DNA of 64,000 nucleotides from Zantedeschia hybrid cultivar (Eukaryota > Streptophyta > Magnoliopsida > Alismatales > Araceae), in the NCBI GenBank assembly GCA_030544215.1, contig JARZZO010000006.1:51064501-51128500 (forward strand). Direction: 5' to 3'. Under the pieces are notes generated by a model, which ran no database searches, was not told the origin of the DNA, and saw only the letters and a program-made list of their open reading frames with translations. Both the position numbers and the translations under genes were made by a program. Below, piece by piece: positions 41,056 to 52,026 of this stretch; position 1 is the stretch's first letter, and the number at the start of each line of letters is the position of its first letter.

Positions 41056-42607
41056 TGTTAGTTTAGGTGGCCTACAAGCCAATCTAACAATATAAATCTT
41101 GTTCATTATTAATAAAATGGCATAATATTCATTATGTGTAAATCGCGTTAATTATCGTTTCATAATGAAGTCTGTGAATATGTGCTATGGTGATCAGATT
41201 ATGATGAGATCATACTAATGAGACTGATCACTTAAACACACATATTTTTAATCGTTCCTAGTCGGAGGATAGCCGAGAAGGACATCGGATATCCGGTTAG
41301 ACTAGTACAGATTACTCCTGCTCATTTGATGAGGGTGACTGGTCTCATAAGTCACTTGTGTGGAGACACTAAGGCGAATCTGTAGGTGCTCATTGGAGAA
41401 TGAGTTCACTGAACTGATCCGACTGAATCGCTGGATGGTATTGTCCCTCACTATCAACCAGCTTGATTCTATTGTCGCAGTTGTGTGGATGGTCCTCGGA
41501 CCTGAGACACCAAGGACACCTTGGCGGTGGACTTCTGTACTTTGACCTTGGTCTACGAATCTCTAGCCCTGGGATTCTAATACGCCAAGGATTGGATACA
41601 GCGGAATACCGTCGAAGGGAATTGTGTGTCAATAAGGAATCATTCGCTCTCGGTACTTAGAGAGAGAATGCTCTAGGAAGGATGCGCGGAAGTCCCTGGC
41701 CAGGGCGGACGATAATATCGGAAAAGGAGTTTTCCGATATTCATCAGCGGCATCCAATCCAAGTGAGTCGACCGGTTAGGGTTTGACAGCTCGCCATACC
41801 CTGAGTTGACTCGAGAGCATTGTACGAATGAAGGATTATATCCACGCGGTAACTGTCGATGGAAAGGTTCCAAGAGTGGGTTACTTAACCCCAAATATCT
41901 TCCGGGTTCACGCGGTGTTGCTTGGCACCCAACGTGATCGGAGGCCCGGTCGAATTCGATGTGCGACACCAATTCGATTGATTAATTGATTAATAAAGGG
42001 TTATTAATTAATTAATAAAGCCAGTGAGGAGTCACTGGGCTTACTGGGCCATTAACTGGACTGGTACTTGGGCCTAGAGGGTCACACGCAAATGATTCTC
42101 AAAGCGATGGATAAATAAGTGGGTTTTATACAAACCGGGGGTTTTTGTGAAAAACCGCGCGGTTAGTATAAAACATAGCGAACGGGCTGAGCAGGCCAAA
42201 CTGCTTCTAACCCTAGCCGCCCCTCCTCAGTTTCTGTCCTTCTCTGACGTCCAGGCAGATCCAGATCTGCTCCGCCGCTTCTCCGAATCCAGTTCGACGG
42301 GAAATCGTCCGCGCGTTGCGGCGATCATTGCGGCGACCAACGGAGGCTTCGCGGGCTGCGAAGAACGACAAACTCGAGGATATCCGTTGCGGGGAGGATC
42401 GCGTGGACTTCGCTAGAGGCCGGGCGCTTGCGCGGCTTGCGGTGTCACACCGACGGAACCGAACGGCTGCGGATTCGAATCCGCACACGGTGAGAACTTC
42501 GATAATCCGATTATCGTATTTTAGTTCTTCGAAACGGGAAACGGATCGCTGTAAAATTTTGTTTTTCCGCTGCGTGAGCGATCCGGAGAAACCGAGAAAA
42601 CCCAACA
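41056..42607 (+). repeat. C4 3' LTR (1552 bp)
   Basis: Collinear with the 5' LTR at an offset of 7241 bp and of identical length. Hairpins are at 41260-41304, 42018-42042 and 42133-42164. Confidence 0.95.
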
Positions 42608-42612
42608 CTGGG

Positions 42613-45600
42613 AGCCGAAATAAGATCGGATATTGCAAGGAGTTGCAATTACCATGAGATGGTTGCTCTAAGATAATGGTATGATACTATGTATTTACCC
42701 GAGGTCATACTGTGATTCTTGGAGATTCTGATCGTCACTAGAAGACCGTCGGAGTCTTCCATTCTGTATACCTGAAGGTTATACAGTTCGTCGAAAAAAA
42801 ATAGTGGGAAATAATTCAACATAAAATACCATAATTGAATTATAAGAACTATCTGCTTAAATCACGTTATTTCCTTCGATTCACTAGAATGTCGTCTATT
42901 CGAGCAGTTGGCATATTGGATGCTAATACTTCTCATACTCAGACTGACTAGAAAACTCTGAAGAATGTCTTCAGGACCGAGTGAAAGTCACTATCCTATT
43001 CAGATATCATGAATCATCTTACTTGGATAGACGAAGGTGAAGAGGTACTCATGATATGCCTATTTGAAAGGCAATGATTGTCATGAAATCTCTTATTTGG
43101 ATAGACCAAAATGAAGAGATATTTATGATATGCCTTTGAGAAAGGCAAGTGGTAAGATTTTAAACGGTCGAACCCATACCTGAAAGGATAAAGAAAAGTC
43201 AGCTGAGATAGAGAAGTAGCAGTTTTCCCACTGCAACTAATATAAGGATATTGGTAAAGGCAAAAAGAATATGGAACTTGAAAGAAGTTTCATATATTCT
43301 TATTATTGTCTTTTGCATGTCTATTGGAGAATTAGCGTATCCAATATGGGATATTGGAAATGGTTCTCAGAGCTGCGATGGAATGCAGACTTGGACAAGT
43401 AAAAGGAAATCAAGAAAATGTAAGTGTTGAGTTAGACTCAACTATTGTTCATGATATTCATAGATTACTGTTAGACAGTAAATCTTTGTATATCTATAGG
43501 AGTCTAAAATAAAACTGAATAATTGTTAATTAGTTATATAAGATATCAAGTGTTATAAAAGTGAATAACGTTGACTGAGAATGAACAATGGTTGTTCAAA
43601 TCAGTCAATACACTATAGATTCTTGATGTGACATTTCATGTGATGAATGTTCACAAGTCTCCTATAGAAATGAACTGTGTGAATCTTGATTATCTATGGT
43701 ATTGTACACAGGGTTGTACGATAAGAAATTATTGATGCTGATGCACATTGATGTAAACAGCTCAAAGGCCAAAGATAATCACTACTATTGACTTACCTTA
43801 TAGTTTACACTTGGAATGATTCGACTGTATGTACTTACTGAAGTACAAGTCGAATGCATCTGAGAGATTAAGGTATAATATCAATATGAAGTATTAGAAT
43901 TTTTTATTGGATCAAAGAAACTAATACTTAGGTATATGATTCACATAAACCATTAAGAGGATAATTGTATCGTCGCTCGATTAATCCTCATTGTGCATCA
44001 TAGAAATATGAAAGAATGAGGAATTGCACCTTATTAAGATATGGTGCAATACATAATAAGTTTTGTCTAATTCTTGTCCTTTTGAACATGAGTAGGAACA
44101 TTAGATGTCCATACTTTAAAGATGATTCCAAATAAGTCAGTGTGTGTCCATATAAGATATGGAAACCAAATAATTCATATGAGATGTGAATTATGAACGA
44201 ACCTGATTTGAAAGTCAAGTATTACCGTTGAGTGAATTTGTTAATGTCCAAAGAGTTTGGACATTACAATTATTGGCCAGGCAATAACGAAATAATTGTC
44301 CTCCTGAAAACTGTTTTTTGTGAAGAGGAATATGTCCTCAAAGAAGACACGGGGAGTTAATAAAACTAGAAGATGTTCTAGATTCACAAAATAACATAAG
44401 ATTATTAGATAATCTTTAGTTGTTTGGAACCACTCATAACACACATCAGAGAGCTTCATAGATTTTTTGAGATTCTCTCAGTGACTAAAAGGATATGTTT
44501 GACGTATCTGATTTAGTAAGATGAGAGGAGCTCAAAATAGATTATGATCTAAAATCTATGATAATGATACTCTCTGCCATTACAAATTTAAGATTGATGA
44601 GTTTATCAGAATTCTACTTGTCAATACTTCCTATCATGAGATGATGACAGTTGGATATTAAAAGCGTTCACTCAATGTGATTGAGGTAAAGATGTATATG
44701 ATACACCTTTAAAGCTTTTAGAATGTCCAGGAAGCGAGTAATGATTTCAAAATTATTTTGAATCAAACTGAAACTTCCTAAGTTGTAATAAAAGTTTTGA
44801 CTTAATGGTCAAATATTATGTGATCGTTAAGAATGATCACAGATTGTGTGTGTTCAGAAAGGACAGTGTGAACACGGTCGCTTTAGTAATGCTTTATGAT
44901 AGTAACATCAAAGTCATTGAGAATAACTTCATGATGTTACTATTAGTTAAAGTATTGTTAACTATGGTTTCCTCCATAATGGATTTAGTTATAATATCCC
45001 ACGTATTAGAAATACGAATCTATTAAGATAGATTGATGGGGATATTATATTGACCTGTATGTCAAAGTGTTTGGCATAAAATTCATAACAAATCTCAATT
45101 GTTGAGATATGGAATTTATTCCTTTAAAGAAAGGGTTCCTTAAAGGATACAGGAGTAAAATGCATCATTAAGCGCTTGATAAGTGCTAAGGATGCATTCA
45201 CGTATATGGAGAGAATGATTTGAAACTATGAGGTCATACTGACTCAAATTTCAAGTCAAATAATGGATTCAACCTTCTAGTAGAAAGGAATGGATTAGAA
45301 TGGTTCCAATCCAGAACTCGATGTTAAGGAGACGACATAAATAAGTGATACTGTTATTAGATTAGTATGGATGAAAAGGTTCATCCCTGAACTAGTTGTA
45401 GTTCTAAAAGGGCTCTGATAAAATCTCGTTGTTGTAGGACAACAGTGGGAGCGATTAATAATGTGATCGAGCCATGGTCTCATCAGAAGTTACAGAACAT
45501 TCTGAGGTTCTTTCACAGGTTCAGAGACAAAGGATGAAGAGGAAATAACGTAATGGAATATATTCCATCTGTAGATAATTTAGCAGATCCCTGACCAAGT

Positions 45601-45672
45601 CTTAGTCACAGACTTTATGTGAGCATCACCTAGATTTGATGGAGATCAAATGTGAAAGTGATTGGCTTGAAT
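42613..45672 (+). pseudogene. C3 gag-pol remnant
   Basis: Begins with the fourth leader hairpin (TATGA with TCATA around GTATTTACCCGAGG, about 42681-42709) and a gag ATG at 42889. After that, only scattered fragments are recognisable: EYIPSVDNLADP near 45555 matches the end of Copia RNase H. Many indels and stops; about 2.8 kb is left of an expected >4 kb. No functional product. Confidence 0.8.
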
Positions 45673-45685
45673 CCAAGTGGGAGAT
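45673..45685 (+). other. C3 polypurine tract
   Basis: CCAAGTGGGAGAT immediately before TGATGGATATAGG. Confidence 0.85.
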
Positions 45686-47269
45686 TGATGGATATAGGTG
45701 TCCTCTAAGCCAATCATAAGGCACCTATTTCAATCTGGTTCACTAATAAATGGCATTAAATTCATTATGTAGATTGGCATATTTATAATTGCGCATAATG
45801 AAGTCCATGAATATGTGCAATAGTCATCAGATTATGATGAGATCATAATAACGAGACTGATGACTTATAAACACATATTCTTAATTGTTCCTAGTCGTAG
45901 GATGTTTGAGAAGGACATCAAACATCCGGTTAGACTAGTACAGGTTATTCCAGCTCATATGATGAGGGTGACTGATCTCGTTAGTTACTCGTGTGGAGAC
46001 ACATTGGTAAACCTGTAGGTGCTCATTGGGGAATGAGTTCACTGAACTGATCCGACATGAATCGCCGAATGGTAATTTACCTGACTGTCAATCGGCTTGA
46101 TTCATCGTCACAGTAGCGTGGTTGATCCTTGGACTTGAGACACCAAAGACACCTTGTCGGTGGACTTCTGGACTTTGACCTTGACCTACGAATCTCTATC
46201 CACGGGATCTCAAATAGTCAAGGATCGGGTCCAGCGGAAGATCTTCAAAGGTGATTGTGTGTTCAATAAAGGATCGTTCGCTCTCAGGTAACTGGAGAGA
46301 GAATGCTCTAGAGTAGATCCGTAGGAGTCTCTGGCCAGAGCAGAAACAATATCAGAAAAGTGGTTTTCGGATATTGTAAAGCGGAGTCTGATTCAAGTGA
46401 GTTGACAATCTAGGGTATGACAGGTGACCATACCCTAGGTTAACTCGAGAGCATTGTGCGAACGAAGGATTATAGCCACGTGGTAACTGTGGACGGATAG
46501 GTTCCATGAGTGGGTTGCTGAACCCCATTACCTTTCGGGATCATGCGGTATTGCTTGGCACCCAACTTGATCAGAAGTCCGACCGAATTTACATGCGATG
46601 ATAATTTGGTTGAGTAATTAGTTAATATATATATATTAATTAATTACAATAAGTCAATAACTAGTTATTGGACTTAACGGGCTGAAAACCGGACTGGTAA
46701 ATGGGCCTAGAGGGTCACACGCAATAAGATTCTCAGTCGTGGTACATAAGTGGGATTTATATTAACTCGGGGACTTTTGTGAAAAGTCGCGCCGACTTAA
46801 TATATATACACGCTGTTGAGAAACCCTGGGCCAAGCTCCAGGATTTCCCATGCTGGCCGTCATCCCTCCCTTTATCTCTCCTCCTCTGGGCGTCCCGTTC
46901 GAGGCGCTGAGACAGTTTCCGTCTCCGCTGCGTGTGATTCCCGAAAGTCGGGAATTCCCGTCGGCGGGATTTTCGCAATCGTTGCGGCGACGGATCTTCA
47001 ACGAGCGAGCTGAAACGGACGAGGGATCGAGGACGAACTACCGTGGAGGATCGTGTGGATACCGCTGGAGGCCGGACGCTTGTGCGGCTAGCGGCATCGC
47101 CTCGACGGAACCGAAACGGAAGCGGATTCGAATCCGCGCACGGTAATTAGATTCCAGCTCGATTTTTCGGTTTGAGTTTTCGTTCCGAATCGGATCAGCG
47201 GGCATCGAGCGGGATTAATTTTGTTCTTCGTCTCCGCTGCGTTCTTCGCGTCCGGCCAGGATCCCAACA
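45686..47269 (+). repeat. C3 3' LTR (1584 bp)
   Basis: The longer C3 LTR copy. Hairpins are at 45893-45937, about 46650-46674 and 46762-46800. Ends CAGGATCCCAACA and is followed by the target duplication CCATC. Confidence 0.92.
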
Positions 47270-47274
47270 CCATC

Positions 47275-47652
47275 CTCCGTTATAAATAGAAGCCTATTTA
47301 CTACAAAAAGGGGAGCAGGCACTTAAGCTTCTTCCTTCCTTCCTTCTGAATCGAATCTTCTTTAGAAGCTATCTTAACCATTGGAGGGGGGTTCTCTTGG
47401 GCCAAAGCCCGGGACCCTCACTGACTGGTTCTTCTTTCTGCAAGGGCCTCGGTTCGAATCTTCACCGACCTCTTCGTCCAGATCCCCCTCGGTAAACGGA
47501 GTCTCGGCTACGCCCTTGACTAGTCTTCGTCCGCATCGCTCTCGGCTTCAGAGCTCCGGTCCCATATTCCTCCCACGTCTCGGTCCGAATCCCTGTCCGC
47601 TCTTCTCGGATTCTAATCTCAGAATCCAACAGTGATAGCTTCGGCTACATCA
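47275..47652 (+). repeat. T2 LTR, right part (R-U5)
   Basis: TATA box TTATAAATAG at 47280-47289 is followed by a pyrimidine-rich leader. The LTR end is placed at CTACATCA (47652), two bases before the primer site. An earlier CCAACA at 47631 is an alternative end. Confidence 0.65.
47280..47289 (+). promoter_or_regulatory. T2 LTR TATA box
   Basis: TTATAAATAG. Both G1 and C3 inserted about 10 bp upstream of it, separating it from its U3. Confidence 0.6.
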
Positions 47653-47654
47653 CT

Positions 47655-47670
47655 TGGCGCCGTCTGTGGG
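47655..47670 (+). other. T2 primer-binding site
   Basis: TGGCGCCGTCTGTGGG, the usual sequence just inside the 5' LTR of plant Tat/Retand elements. Confidence 0.8.
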
Positions 47671-47687
47671 AAGCCCGACAAAAGGTC

Positions 47688-48938
47688 ATGTCTCATCGTC
47701 CGGTAACCATACGATCCGGCCAAGACGAGGCGGAGACAAGCGACTCCGACGCAGACACTCCATGTTGAAGGTACTCCATCCGTTCTTCCGCAAGGTTCCG
47801 TCCTTCCAGCAATACCGGAGTCCCTCGCTCCCAGGGACGACCGAGTGGAAGAACTCTAGCAGCAAGTGGCCACACTGGCCGCTACTGTCACCTCTCTGGC
47901 ACCACTGCGGGATATGGTGTCTGCTATCGCTCACCATATGGGGTTGCTAAATCAGCCCACACAGTAGGTACCGCCTCCTCCTCAATATTGTCCTGTTGCT
48001 CAGACTGCGAGGGGACTGCCAACACCCTCGCAGGCGTTTCACGACGAAGCGGCTTCGGCACGCAGCGAGCCAATCGGGCGGCAAGGCCGAGTTCCTCGCG
48101 CCAATCATTTTTTGACAGAGCCGGACAATGCTTCATCCGGATTTCATCTGACCAAAGCCAAAGGGCGTTCGGTCACTCTTCAACCACCCCGAATCTCGAC
48201 CAGCGACTGATAGCAATGAGGAAGGAAATGCAGCAGATGGTATCCCGGCCGTATGGAGCACCTCTCGCCAGCACCATCTTGGAGCAGATTCCTTTCTCTC
48301 CAGAGCTTCTGGCCATCGAGGTACCTTCCAACTTTAAATTGCCGAAAGGGCCTCTGTATGATGGAATAACAGATCTAGTCTGCCATTTCCAGAGGTTCAA
48401 TTCTTACCTCTCCGTCCGAGGGGTTTCTGAGGCAGTCCGCTACCGTCTCTTCCCCCTTACCTTGGAAAAAACGGCCTTAACTTGGTGTGAAACGTTGGCT
48501 CCCAATTCTATTCATTCTCTAGTACAGTTAGGCCAACTGTGTATCGACCAATTTTATGATGCCACTCGGCAATGTAAAACTTCGGCCAGTCTGCTTGCCA
48601 TTCGGCAAGGACCAACCGAGACCCTTCACGAATATTTTACCAAGTTCCGGACCGAAGCTGCCCAGATTCCAAACCTAGACAGTTCGATTGTGGTCTCGGC
48701 CATCATCAGCGGATGCACGGACGAGGGGCTTCTCAGCTCCATCGGAAAGCGCCATCCTCCCACCTTCCAGGACCTGGTGGCTCAGGCCCATAAATATATC
48801 AACCGGGAGGCCCTGATGATGTCCAAGGGCAAAAGTTCTGCCGAGACAGTATTGGCGATTACCCCTCCAGCAGCACGTCCTCGCCCGGAAGATCATGAAC
48901 CCTCTCGCAAGCGATACCGGAGAGAAGAATGGAGCTAA
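47688..48938 (+). pseudogene. T2 gag
   Basis: Probable ATG at 47688 (MSHRPVTIRSGQDEAETS), with a TGA at 47766 and frame changes in the Pro-rich N-terminal part. From about 48190 to 48935 the frame is open and shows the retrotransposon gag core (ALTWCETLAPNSIHSL, the region GPTETLHEYFTKFRTEAAQI) and an Arg/Lys-rich tail. Stop TAA at 48936. The zinc knuckle (CEYHWETGHSTDEC) follows in the same frame after a further TAA near 49074. Confidence 0.85.
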
Positions 48939-50236
48939 GACAAGCGCCGGGATCCGCAGCAGCAGTATCTGCCGTTACCTGCTCCACCTTCCCGAATGCT
49001 TATGGAGGTGAAAGGTATGCTTCGGCAGCCTGAACGCATCAAAACTAATCCTCGCCGAAGGGACTCTCGGAAATAATGTGAGTACCATTGGGAAACTGGG
49101 CATTCGACTGACGAATGTCGGCACCTTCGGGAGGAGATTGATCGCCTCATCCAGGAAGGCCGCCTGCCGTAGTACCAATGAGTGCAGCCTCAACAGCGGC
49201 AGAATTGAGACGCCCCCGAGACGACAAGGCAATGTCAACTCCCGGATAAGGAAGCACCACCTCAACCGAAAGTAACTTCAGCCCCGGCAGAAGCATCACA
49301 CCAACGACCCAGTGTCGGGTCAATTATGATGATATCCGGAGGACCGGGAGAGGGAGCAAGGCATCGTCGAGCTGATGCAGTGATAGAAGTAGCATCGATC
49401 AATGCCAGGACGAAGCAATCTCGTCAAGAAGACTTCATCTTTGGCCAGGAGGATCTGACCGACGTTCAGGTCCCTCATGACGATGCCCTTGTTGTAAATG
49501 CTGTAATGAAAATTTACGATCTTCATCGTATCTTTGTTGATAGTGGAAGTGCTCCTAATATACTTTTTTATGATTGCTTCCTGAAAATGGGTTTGAATGA
49601 GGCTGATATGAAGCCTCACCGGGGGCCTCTGTTCGGTTTTAATGGTGCACCCTGCCAGGTGGAGGGCATCGTCTGACTACCTGTGACCCTCAGTACAGCA
49701 CCAAAGCAACTAACTATTGAGACGGACTTTGCTGTCGTGAAGATTGATTCGGCCTACAACGCCATTTTTGGTCGAAGGCTAATCGGAGGAATTGGAGCTG
49801 TGCCTTCGTCCTTCCATCAGAAGCTGAAGTTCCGTACCGGTCATGGAGTCGGCGAGGCCAAGGGGAATCAAGAAGCTGCCCGACAGTGCTATATGATTTC
49901 GGTCAAAGGGAAGGCTGCGGCTCAATCCCTTTCCATCGAATCTTCAGCCGAAGCATCCCCAAGAGAGGAACTTACAACCGTTCCGGTTCCAGGAGGGGAA
50001 GGCCGAACACTGATGATAGGTTCCGACCTTGAGAAGACTGAAGCCGAGAGACTTATCAACTTCCTAAAGCAAAACCTCGACGTCTTTGCTTGGTCTCCTT
50101 TGGATATGCCAGGAGTCGACCCGGAGGTGGCAGAGCATCGGCTGCACGTCGACCCGAATCTGCCTCCGGTCAAGCAGAAGCAGTGCACCTTCAATCAAGA
50201 AAGGAAGATGGCCATCCAGGCTGAAGTACAAAAGGG
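48939..50236 (+). pseudogene. T2 gag end, protease and RT start
   Basis: In the gag frame: zinc knuckle, then the protease region with FVDSGSAPNILFYDCF (about 49535), after stops near 49074, 49170 and 49675. The linker AIFGRRLIGGIGAVPSSFHQ and the RT lead-in VFAWSPLDMPGVDPEV are typical of Tat elements. The coding sequence ends at QAEVQK (50234), where unrelated Athila LTR sequence starts. Everything downstream (RT, RNase H, integrase, 3' LTR) is absent. Confidence 0.88.
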
Positions 50237-51056
50237 GTGCACGCTGACCGCCGCTCGTGCACGTCGCTTGAACCAGCTCCTCCACGCACTGCGGTGAAGC
50301 CCACGCCGCACCTGCACGTCCAGCTCCAGCAAGCCCCATGCATGCATACACGCCGTCCACCAACGCACCCGAGCTGGTCCTCTGTTGAAGCCTGAACCTG
50401 CCGGCCAGCTGCTCCTCCACGTGCTGCACCCGACCATGCATGCATGCACGCATCTGCAAGTTGAACCAGCAAGCTCTCCACGTGCCTCCTCCTCTCAGCC
50501 GCAGCACTCCCAGCAGCTGTCCAGTGCACCAAGCCTCCAGCAGCGCATGCAAGCATACCGGCGGTCCACTATGCCGGCGTTCCCACAGAACCATGCTGCC
50601 AGGAAAACTTGCCTCCTTCCTACTTCCGCGCTATGTTGCAACTTGTTTTACTTTGCTTTAGTTTAATTTAGTTTAGTTAAGTTAAGTTGTTAGTGTTTTA
50701 TTTGTTGTTGTTGCATAAAACTCAATTAGCTTAACATAGAAGTTTTGTTGTTTTTATAATATGTTGTTAATTTCTCTCTTCTCAATTTTAAATGTAGTTT
50801 TATTTGTGCTTTTAAAAATTAGTTTAGTTAGATTCGTAAATTGAATTTAATTTAATTAGATAGTTAATTAATCAATTCAAATTCCTAATTTTTCTAGATA
50901 ATTAAAACCTAAGGTTTTCGAAATTAAAATCTTAATTCCCTGTGGATAGACTCGGACTCACCATTATTAATTTTCAAAATTGAATTTAAATGAGCCAAAT
51001 AAATTTAGATTGAACGTTCTCATGAGTGTTTAACGACGCACAATTTGGAACGATCA
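50237..51056 (+). repeat. A1 5' LTR remnant
   Basis: Starts at the base corresponding to 59956 of the 3' LTR and is collinear to the end TGGAACGATCA. A 5-bp extra GTTAA unit near 50680 is one of the few length differences. It lacks the U3 and the pyrimidine-rich R region, so it cannot promote transcription normally. Confidence 0.9.
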
Positions 51057-51061
51057 ATTTT

Positions 51062-51079
51062 TGGCGCCGTTGCCGGGGA
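51062..51079 (+). other. A1 primer-binding site
   Basis: TGGCGCCGTTGCCGGGGA, complementary to the 3' end of tRNA-Asp as is usual in Athila elements, six bases after the LTR end. Confidence 0.9.
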
Positions 51080-52026
51080 GTTAGATTTTTAATTTTGATT
51101 ATCTTGGATTTAGTGTAATTAATCTTTAGCTAACCTTATTTTTCTTATTTTTCCACGTATATTGAAAAAAAAAGAAAAGAAAAGCAAAATCATGGTAAGT
51201 GTGTTCCAACTTTCTATGTTTCAATTTCCTTACTTTAGTTAGTTTCCTTTTTTGTAGTTTCTAGTTTAGATAGGTTTTCATTAACTAAAAAAAAAAACAA
51301 AAGAAGAACATCCAAATTTAAAAACCTTCATGTCAAGATTAGAAACCTTCCTGTCAAGATTAGAAACCTTCCATGCTAGGCATTCATCATTCTAGGAAAG
51401 CATGAGCTAGTTTCCTTGCACAATTATTTCCATAAATTGTTGAAGATTGCAGGGGAAAGGTACGTGTTTCAATTTTAGCAAGTCAATGATTGCATCAACA
51501 CACCCTGTATTGATTTGATTATTGTCTTGTATTGCATTCAAAAAGACTTTCAGGGCAACAACTTTAACCACATAAGGTAGGGATTTGATCACCCTTCCTT
51601 AGCCCACAAATCACCTTCCTTGCATTGGCATTTCCTAATCCAATTAAAAGCAAGTCGAAAGAGAATGTAGGGTTTACACCGTGAGTGGTTTAAATTTCAG
51701 GTTCCATCCATTTATGGGAACGGTGTCTAGGCTAGAGGTTAAAAAGGCAAACGCCTAAGCAGGAAAGTGGTTCTCTAATTAGGTCCCTACGAAAGTAGGG
51801 GGAGCCTCCCACTACCCCACCTCTTACCTGGCCGTTGATTGATTGTGGTTGTGACTTAAGGTGGACTCCATTCACCTTGTAAGAAAATTTACATAGAGAG
51901 TCTAGGTTAACATTAGATCATTAGGATAATTTGTTTGCCAAAATTGTCTGCATTAAAAAAGAAAAAAGAAAAAAAAGAAATAGAAAATAGAATTCAAATC
52001 CATCCTCTCTCTATCAGTCCTAGTGC
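51080..52026 (+). other. A1 leader, no gene
   Basis: Contains a 22-23-bp tandem repeat, three copies (about 51320-51374, phrase CCTTC(A/C)TGTCAAGATTAG). It also holds a hairpin CCCTAC with GTAGGG closing a GAAA tetraloop (51785-51800), followed by GGGAG with CTCCC. No coding sequence supported. Confidence 0.65.

Larger units (their letters stand above)
33815..42607 (+). mobile_element. C4: Copia element (Angela/Tork-like), complete ends
   Basis: Two LTRs of 1552 bp (33815-35366 and 41056-42607) start TGTTAGTTTAGG and end AAAACCCAACA. The target duplication CTGGG is at 33810-33814 and 42608-42612. Interior: primer site, 2.2-kb leader, shortened gag-protease, integrase, RT-RNase H and polypurine tract. 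I count roughly a dozen LTR differences in the first ~350 bp and fewer later, so insertion is fairly recent. It sits in the C3 leader, between the third and fourth leader hairpins. Confidence 0.95.
29213..47269 (+). mobile_element. C3: degraded Copia element, split by C4
   Basis: LTRs at 29213-30731 and 45686-47269 start TGATGGATATAGGTG and end GGATCCCAACA. The target duplication CCATC lies at 29208-29212 and 47270-47274. The 5' LTR is 65 bp shorter because of one internal deletion after about 29290. The interior has a primer site, a long leader, the C4 insertion and a heavily decayed gag-pol. It lies directly next to G1 within the T2 LTR. Confidence 0.92.
47275..50236 (+). mobile_element. 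T2: Retand-like Tat element, right part
   Basis: Continues the T2 LTR from its TATA box, then primer site TGGCGCCGTCTGTGGG, gag, protease and the very start of RT. It is cut at 50236, where the interior of the Athila LTR (A1) begins. Gag and protease motifs match the Retand/Tat group. Confidence 0.85.

Noticed and set aside
50064..50594. Open frames reading MHACM-type peptides on the - strand
   Set aside because: Shadow of CATGCATG words in the Athila LTR; the same frames appear in the 3' LTR.
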